64,000 bases of DNA from Halanaerobiales bacterium (GTDB lineage: Bacteria > Bacillota > Halanaerobiia > Halanaerobiales > Halanaerobiaceae): the NCBI GenBank assembly GCA_016278485.1, contig JADQBT010000007.1:49284-113283 (forward strand), in the 5' to 3' direction. A program made the translations under genes and the position numbers. Position 1 is the first letter of the stretch, and each line of letters begins with the position of its first letter. The notes below the pieces were generated by a model. The model did not search any database. It worked only from the letters and a program-made list of their open reading frames with translations, and had not been told where the DNA came from. This document shows, in pieces, positions 58,973-64,000 of this stretch.

Positions 58973-60737
58973 ACAAAGTATTAGAAATAAGATATTTATT
59001 ATTTTTGTATTTGTCCAGTTATTAATTATTGGGCTTGCATTTTATTATTTTACTCATAATCATACCAATTTTTATATCAACCAACTTAAAGTTAATTTAA
59101 AAAATAGTGCTAGTCTGATGCTTGTAGGAGATAAATTGGCTATTAAAAATAAGGAGCTTGTTACACCTAAGCGTAAAATAAATGAATGGAGTAATAGTAT
59201 TGAGGCCAGGATAACCATTATTAATCAGGCAGGAGAGGTTTTAGCTGATTCTCATTTTGATGAAACTGCAATGAATAACCACCTAAATAGGCCGGAAATA
59301 GAAGCACTTAACTCGGGAAAAGAATATGCAACAGCAAGCAGACTTAGTGATACACTGGAAGAAGAAATGTTTTATCTGGCAGTCCCTATCATAAATAATC
59401 AAGAAAAAGTAGGCTATTTAAGGATAGCTAAAAGCCTCTCATTTATTAATAATGTATTGAAAGAAGATATCAGAAACTATTTATTGTTCTTTATAATTCT
59501 GGGAGGAATTACGATTTTTCTAAGTTGGAGGCTTACTATAGGGATTATTTCCCCTTTGGAGAAAATGACTACTACGGCCGAAAAAATTGCTCATGGAGAT
59601 TTAAAACAGCGCATTGAATTAAATAACTCAGAAAATGAAATTGCTAAGTTAGCAAGTATGTTTAATTATATGACTTCACAGTTAGATCAAAAAATTGAAG
59701 AGATTTCTTCAGAAAAAAGTAGAGTAGAAGCTATTTTGACAAATATGATTGACGGTGTAATTGCCACTGATGTTGAAAGGAAAGTATTGTTGATCAATCC
59801 TGCAGCCCGTAAAATCTTTAATGTTTCAGAAGAAATTGTCTTAGGCAAAGAATTGATTAGTTCTATTATTCATCATCCATTGGATATATATCTGCAAGAG
59901 GCTTTAGAAAAGCAACAAACAATTAACCGAGAAATAATATATCAAAATCAAGGTAAAAAGATTTTACAGGTTCATTTCACAACTATATCGGACCATAACG
60001 GTAATGTTTCTGGTGGTGTGATTGTTTTGACAGATGTTACTGAACTAAGAAAATTAGAGACAGTCCGTAATGATTTTGTAGCAAATGTTTCTCACGAGCT
60101 GAGAACCCCCCTAACATCAATTATTGGCTACTTAGATACTCTGCTTGAGAATGATCTTGATCGGCAGACTGAGCATAGTTTTATGAAAATTATAAAAAAA
60201 GAAGCAGATAGATTGGCAATTTTAATTAAAGATTTACTTAATCTTTCAAAAATTGAAGGTAAACAACCTGAATTAAAACCGGATAGTCTTGCCTATATTA
60301 TAGAAAAAACTATAGAATTATTAAAAGAATCTGCTGACAAAAAGGATATTTCTATTAATATTAATATAGAGAAGAATCTACCCTTTGTTTATATGGTCTC
60401 TGCGCAAATTGAACAAGTTATGATAAATTTAATTGATAATGCTATTAAATATACTCCACCTGATGGGACAATTAAAATAAATGCATATCAAAAAGAGGAT
60501 AAGGTGTATATTTCTATTAAAGATAATGGGATCGGTATTCCGTATACAGATCAAAAAAGGATTTTCGAAAGGTTTTATCGGGTTGATAAAGCTCGTTCAC
60601 GAGAACTAGGAGGTACGGGGATAGGCCTTTCGATTGTTAAGAATATTATCAAAAGACATGGGAGCGAGATAGTTCTTGAAAGTGAGTTAGGTTCTGGATC
60701 AATATTTACTTTTTTTCTTAAAATAGCAGCAAGTTAA
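58944..60737 (+). CDS. phoR: Phosphate-sensing histidine kinase PhoR
   Basis: This protein has ~597 residues; the start is a TTG inside phoP (58944 or 58956). It has two membrane helices (~15-37, ~176-200) around a ~140-residue outer sensor domain, then HAMP and PAS (RVEAILTNMIDGVIATDVERKVLLINPAARKIF). HisKA holds His384 in NDFVANVSHELRTPLTSIIGYLDTLL. HATPase_c shows NLIDNAIKYTPP, VYISIKDNGIGIPYTDQ and GTGIGLSIVKNIIKRHG. It phosphorylates PhoP under phosphate limitation. The architecture is that of Gram-positive PhoR. Confidence 0.92.
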   Translation: MVISLLKWSKQSIRNKIFIIFVFVQLLIIGLAFYYFTHNHTNFYINQLKVNLKNSASLMLVGDKLAIKNKELVTPKRKINEWSNSIEARITIINQAGEVLADSHFDETAMNNHLNRPEIEALNSGKEYATASRLSDTLEEEMFYLAVPIINNQEKVGYLRIAKSLSFINNVLKEDIRNYLLFFIILGGITIFLSWRLTIGIISPLEKMTTTAEKIAHGDLKQRIELNNSENEIAKLASMFNYMTSQLDQKIEEISSEKSRVEAILTNMIDGVIATDVERKVLLINPAARKIFNVSEEIVLGKELISSIIHHPLDIYLQEALEKQQTINREIIYQNQGKKILQVHFTTISDHNGNVSGGVIVLTDVTELRKLETVRNDFVANVSHELRTPLTSIIGYLDTLLENDLDRQTEHSFMKIIKKEADRLAILIKDLLNLSKIEGKQPELKPDSLAYIIEKTIELLKESADKKDISININIEKNLPFVYMVSAQIEQVMINLIDNAIKYTPPDGTIKINAYQKEDKVYISIKDNGIGIPYTDQKRIFERFYRVDKARSRELGGTGIGLSIVKNIIKRHGSEIVLESELGSGSIFTFFLKIAAS

Positions 60738-60745
60738 CTAGGAAG

Positions 60746-60772
60746 AGACTGATTATATCAGTCTTTTTTTTG
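60746..60772 (+). terminator. Intrinsic terminator after phoR
   Basis: AGACTGAT and ATCAGTCT pair perfectly around TAT, followed by eight Ts. Confidence 0.9.
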
Positions 60773-60831
60773 TTAACAAATAATTTACAAGTCGGTAATA
60801 ACTGATTAACACTAGCATGTTAAATTATAAT
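60773..60831 (+). promoter_or_regulatory. pstS promoter with PhoP-box-like motif
   Basis: TTAACA-N5-TTTACA (60773-60789) and a further TTAACA (60806-60811) precede a TATAAT (60826-60831), with no clear -35. This is the usual layout of an activator-dependent Pho promoter. Confidence 0.6.
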
Positions 60832-60866
60832 TACAAGATAAAAAAATTCGAGGGGGAAATTAGATA

Positions 60867-61766
60867 ATGAAATTGAAAAGATTAACAGTAGTAATTATGG
60901 TTTTAGTCATGGTAGTATTTTCTGTGAGTTCATTGGCAGTTGATTTGGAAGGAACAGTAAAAATTGATGGTTCTAGCACGGTCTATCCTATAACACAGGC
61001 TATGGCTGAGGAATTTTCTTATGAAAATCCGCGTGTGAGAGTTACTGTTGGTGTATCTGGGACAGGTGGAGGGTTTGAAAAATTTACAATTGGAGAAACT
61101 GATATTAGTGATGCTTCAAGACCTATTAAAGATAGTGAAGCAGCAATAGCTGCAGAAAATGGCATTGAATTTACCAAGTTTGTTGTTGCCTATGATGGTA
61201 TTACTGTTGTTGTTAATCCAGAGAATGATTGGGCTAGTAACTTGACAGTTGATGAATTGAAAAAAATATGGGAGCCAAACAGTTCTGTTGAGACATGGAG
61301 TGATGTACGTCCAGAATGGCCAGATGAAGAGATAGCTCTTTATGGGCCTGGTTCTGACTCAGGGACTTTTGATTACTTTACTGAAGCTATAGTTGGAGAA
61401 AGTGGACATAGTCGTGCTGATTATACAGCAAGTGAAGATGATAATGTTTTAGTACAGGGAATAGCAGGAAACAAATATGCCTTAGGTTATTTTGGCTATG
61501 CCTATTATATAGAAAATAAAGATTTATTAAATTCGGTTGCTGTTGATTGGGTATTGCCGGCAAGTATGACTATTGAAAATGGTAAATATTCTCCTCTAGC
61601 TAGGAAAATATTCATCTATGTAAATAATGATGTAGTAAAAAGACTTGAAGTAGAAGCATTCTTACGTTTTTACTTTGAGAAAGCCCAGGAGATAGTTCCT
61701 TCTACCGGTTATGTAGCTCTTTCTTCTTATGAAAAGCAACTTGATAAAGTAGACGAACTGAAGTAA
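60867..61766 (+). CDS. pstS: Phosphate-binding protein PstS (non-lipidated)
   Basis: This 299-residue binding protein has a signal peptide (~1-24, ...VSSLAVD) with no lipobox cysteine. KIDGSSTVYPITQAMAEEF, VGVSGTGGGFEKFTIGETDISDASRPI, VAYDGITVVVNPENDW and YGPGSDSGTFDYF supply the phosphate-binding loops. It serves PstC and PstA downstream. A second PstS, with lipobox, begins at 63814. GAGGGGG precedes the ATG. Confidence 0.94.
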   Translation: MKLKRLTVVIMVLVMVVFSVSSLAVDLEGTVKIDGSSTVYPITQAMAEEFSYENPRVRVTVGVSGTGGGFEKFTIGETDISDASRPIKDSEAAIAAENGIEFTKFVVAYDGITVVVNPENDWASNLTVDELKKIWEPNSSVETWSDVRPEWPDEEIALYGPGSDSGTFDYFTEAIVGESGHSRADYTASEDDNVLVQGIAGNKYALGYFGYAYYIENKDLLNSVAVDWVLPASMTIENGKYSPLARKIFIYVNNDVVKRLEVEAFLRFYFEKAQEIVPSTGYVALSSYEKQLDKVDELK

Positions 61767-61817
61767 GTTGAGTTTAAAAAACAGCATAACAAAGATGTTA
61801 TAACTGGGGTGATTGGA

Positions 61818-62804
61818 ATGAAAACAAGTATCATGAATACAGAAGAACAAAAAAACAAAAGAAGTATTTTTACGAAAATCTTCTATCATTTATTTGATGA
61901 AAAAATAAGGTATATGAGCTCAGGAGAAAATAAAAATATTTGGGTTAACTATCTTTTGATATTGGCTACTGCTATAACTATCTTCACTACATTAGGTGTC
62001 ATATATATATTGTTATCAGAATCATATCATTTCTTTAAAGAAATATCTTTTATTGATTTTTTTACAGGAACAATCTGGAACCCGCTTATTGAACCTAATA
62101 CAGCATATGGTGTTATCCCCTTGGTAGCCGGAACATTAATGATTACTCTAGGGGCAGCCCTTATTGCTATACCAATTGGATTAGGTAGTGCTATCTACCT
62201 GACTGAATATGCTTCGCCAAGATTTAGAAAAATTGTAAAACCTGTCATGGAAATATTAGCTGGTGTTCCGACAGTTGTTTATGGTTATTTTGCCTTAACT
62301 TTTATTACTCCACAAATTTTAAAGCCAATATTCCCAGAAATTAAAACATTTAATGCTCTAAGTGCTAGTATTGCTGTAGGCATAATGATTTTACCGATGG
62401 TAGTATCATTAAGTGAAGATGCAATAAATGCAGTTCCTAGTAAAATTAGATTAGCTGCCTATGCTATGGGTTCAACTAGATTCGAAGTGGCTACAAGGGT
62501 GATGGTACCAGCGGCCCTATCTGGAATAGGTTCTTCTTTTATATTGGCTATGTCACGGGCAATAGGTGAGACAATGATTGTAGCAGTTGCAGCTGGAATG
62601 CGGCCCCAATTAACAGCAAGTTTTCTTAAGCCTATTCAGACTATGACAGGATATATTGTACAGGTTAGTCTTGGTGATACTCCAGTAGGTTCTCTTGATT
62701 ATTACACAATATTTGCAGTAGGCCTATTATTATTTGTAATGACTTTAGCTCTGAATGTAATAAGTTATTTCATATTAAAGAGATATCGGGAGGTGTATCA
62801 ATAG
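61818..62804 (+). CDS. pstC: Phosphate ABC transporter permease PstC
   Basis: This is a 328-residue permease; the ATG at 61818 is preferred to the GTG at 61809, which lies in the GGGGTGA site. It has a long basic N-terminus, six membrane helices, [15 protein letters not shown], the EAA-type segment [35 protein letters not shown] and [13 protein letters not shown] [17 protein letters not shown]. Its stop overlaps the pstA start by 1 base. Confidence 0.93.
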   Translation: MKTSIMNTEEQKNKRSIFTKIFYHLFDEKIRYMSSGENKNIWVNYLLILATAITIFTTLGVIYILLSESYHFFKEISFIDFFTGTIWNPLIEPNTAYGVIPLVAGTLMITLGAALIAIPIGLGSAIYLTEYASPRFRKIVKPVMEILAGVPTVVYGYFALTFITPQILKPIFPEIKTFNALSASIAVGIMILPMVVSLSEDAINAVPSKIRLAAYAMGSTRFEVATRVMVPAALSGIGSSFILAMSRAIGETMIVAVAAGMRPQLTASFLKPIQTMTGYIVQVSLGDTPVGSLDYYTIFAVGLLLFVMTLALNVISYFILKRYREVYQ

Positions 62805-63661
62805 TGCTAGCAAGAAAGATGAATAAAAGGAAGTTGATAGATAAGTTCTTTAGATATATATTTCTTAGTTTTATTGGAATTGCCTTATTAGTCTTAGCAG
62901 TTCTCCTTTATGATGTTTTTAGTGCAGGAATCAAGATGTTAGACTGGGATTTCTTTACACGATTTGACTCTCGGTTCCCTGAAAAGGCTGGTATTAAAGC
63001 TGGACTTTTTGGAACTCTCTATGTTATAGCTTTGATGATTCCATTTACTTTAATAGTGGGTATTTCAACAGCACTATATTTAGAGGAATATTCCCCTAAA
63101 AATAAGTTGACAAATTTCATTCGTTTAAACATAGCTAATTTAGCTGGTATTCCTTCTATAATTTATGGGATGTTAGGGCTGGGAATACTTGTTAGAACTC
63201 TAGCTCTAGGTAGGAGCGTTCTAGGTGGTTCCCTTACCTTAAGCTTGCTTGTCTTGCCAGTTGTTATAGTTTCAGCACAAGAGGCTATTAAAAGTGTACC
63301 TGCTTCATTGCGAAACGCCTCCTATGCTATGGGTGCTAACCACTGGCAGACGGTTTCTAAGGTTGTAATTCCAACCTCTTTACCATCAATTATGACTGGG
63401 TTTATACTTGCCATATCCAGGGCGATCGGTGAAACTGCACCATTAATTATGATGGGGGCCCTTACTTTTGTGATGTTTACTCCTGAACATATTATGGATA
63501 GCTTTACTGTTATGCCCATCCAAATATTTAACTGGACTTCACTACCCAAGAAGGAATTTGAACTGGTGGCAGCGGCAGGTAGTTCAGTGCTACTTATCGT
63601 CTTATTTATTCTTAATGGACTGGCTACTTTTATTCGCTACCATTATAGTAGTAAATATTAA
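62804..63661 (+). CDS. pstA: Phosphate ABC transporter permease PstA
   Basis: This 285-residue permease starts at GTG 62804 with GGGAGGTG upstream. It has six membrane helices, IPFTLIVGISTALYLEEYSPKN, the family motif AGIPSIIYGMLGL, the EAA loop QEAIKSVPASLRNASYAMGANHWQTVSKVVIPTSLPS and LAISRAIGETAPLIMMGAL. pstB is not seen next; instead a new promoter and a second pstS follow. Confidence 0.93.
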   Translation: MLARKMNKRKLIDKFFRYIFLSFIGIALLVLAVLLYDVFSAGIKMLDWDFFTRFDSRFPEKAGIKAGLFGTLYVIALMIPFTLIVGISTALYLEEYSPKNKLTNFIRLNIANLAGIPSIIYGMLGLGILVRTLALGRSVLGGSLTLSLLVLPVVIVSAQEAIKSVPASLRNASYAMGANHWQTVSKVVIPTSLPSIMTGFILAISRAIGETAPLIMMGALTFVMFTPEHIMDSFTVMPIQIFNWTSLPKKEFELVAAAGSSVLLIVLFILNGLATFIRYHYSSKY

Positions 63662-63730
63662 GATACTCATTTTACTCCTCTGTTAATTTTTTGCAGGGGT
63701 TCTGTTTTTTTAACCTTCATTTATCATTTT

Positions 63731-63763
63731 TGTAACATAAATTTAACATAAGCTTGTTATAAT
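63731..63763 (+). promoter_or_regulatory. Promoter with PhoP-box-like motif before the second pstS
   Basis: TGTAACATAAATTTAACAT (63731-63749), identical to 56383-56401, lies 8 bases before TATAAT (63758-63763). No -35 is evident, as expected if PhoP recruits polymerase. Confidence 0.65.
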
Positions 63764-63813
63764 AAATTTGTATGATAAATGTTAATATAATAATAAAATG
63801 GGGGTTATAATAA

Positions 63814-64000
63814 GTGAAAAATAGTAAATTTTATTTATTGGTAATACTTACTGTAGCAATTGCCTTAGCATTGGTAGGATGTGGTAGGGGAAGTCAGCAG
63901 AGTGCAATTCAGATAAAGGGATCTGATACTGAGGTTAATGTTGTTCAACACCTTGCTGAAGTATATATGGAAAATTCAGATGCAAAAATGTCAGTTACCG
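63814..64000 (+). CDS. Second PstS-like phosphate-binding lipoprotein, 5' part
   Basis: This starts at GTG 63814 with TGGGGG upstream and runs off the window. The signal peptide MKNSKFYLLVILTVAIALAL ends in the lipobox VGC, so this copy is lipid-anchored. The first mature strand, IQIKGSDTEVNVVQHLAEVYMEN, matches the start of PstS-type proteins of the SphX/PstS2 group. It has its own Pho-type promoter. Confidence 0.85.
   Translation, partial: MKNSKFYLLVILTVAIALALVGCGRGSQQSAIQIKGSDTEVNVVQHLAEVYMENSDAKMSVT

Overview
The window is AT-rich (roughly one third G+C by eye), low-GC Firmicute-like DNA. The protein set (muropeptide recycling, YabG, Veg, DegSU, PhoPR, Pst, cellobiose-type phosphorylase) and the solute-binding proteins with plain Ala-type signal peptides and no lipobox cysteine suggest an anaerobic, diderm, spore-forming member of the Halanaerobiales (Halobacteroidaceae-like). 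That placement is an inference from gene content. No rRNA, tRNA or CRISPR array was seen.

Chromosome, left part (1-35.1 kb). After the 3' part of thiI come a DUF421/DUF4363 pair, an orphan ParB-like gene, murB, a GIY-YIG gene and a ferritin-like gene. A LacI regulator, two sugar permeases, a binding protein and a GH94 phosphorylase (4.7-11.4 kb) form a disaccharide uptake and phosphorolysis operon. A cysteine desulfurase, an HD-GYP protein, YbaB, a lipoprotein, CcdA/TlpA, TatD and an L,D-transpeptidase follow. From 19.2 to 27.5 kb lies a probable murein-peptide scavenging cluster: peptide-binding protein, DppB, DppC, diaminopimelate decarboxylase, cytoplasmic NlpC/P60 endopeptidase, L-Ala-D/L-Glu epimerase and a 2-hydroxyacid dehydrogenase. 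DegS/DegU, a GH18 protein, a transaldolase-like aldolase, a ComA-like protein, DUF441, an MFS pump and small Asn-rich or membrane proteins complete this part.

Integrated element (35,143-50,663). Exact 31-bp direct repeats, lying in a transcription terminator, bound a 15.49-kb element. It carries a tyrosine integrase with tandem arm-type repeats at both ends, a repressor/Xis-like switch, a DUF4373-type initiator, a DnaB helicase, an ERCC4 nuclease, a ClpP-like protease beside two paralogous coiled-coil proteins, and an HNH / cos-like / P27-type small terminase block. I see no large terminase, portal, recognisable capsid, tail or lysis gene. This is best read as a phage satellite (PICI-like) that may borrow a helper's packaging machinery. 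Its protease/paralog module and an isolated minus-strand zinc-finger gene look undescribed.

Chromosome, right part (50.7-64 kb). rsmA, ykuK, yabG and veg are followed by a trypsin-like protease, a second GH18 protein and a glycosyltransferase. A phosphate block then holds a Na/Pi cotransporter, phoP-phoR, pstS, pstC, pstA and the start of a second, lipoprotein-type pstS. Three PhoP-box-like motifs mark this block as a Pho regulon.

Several genes (GIY-YIG, DUF441, HNH) have a good Shine-Dalgarno but only AUU where the start codon should be.
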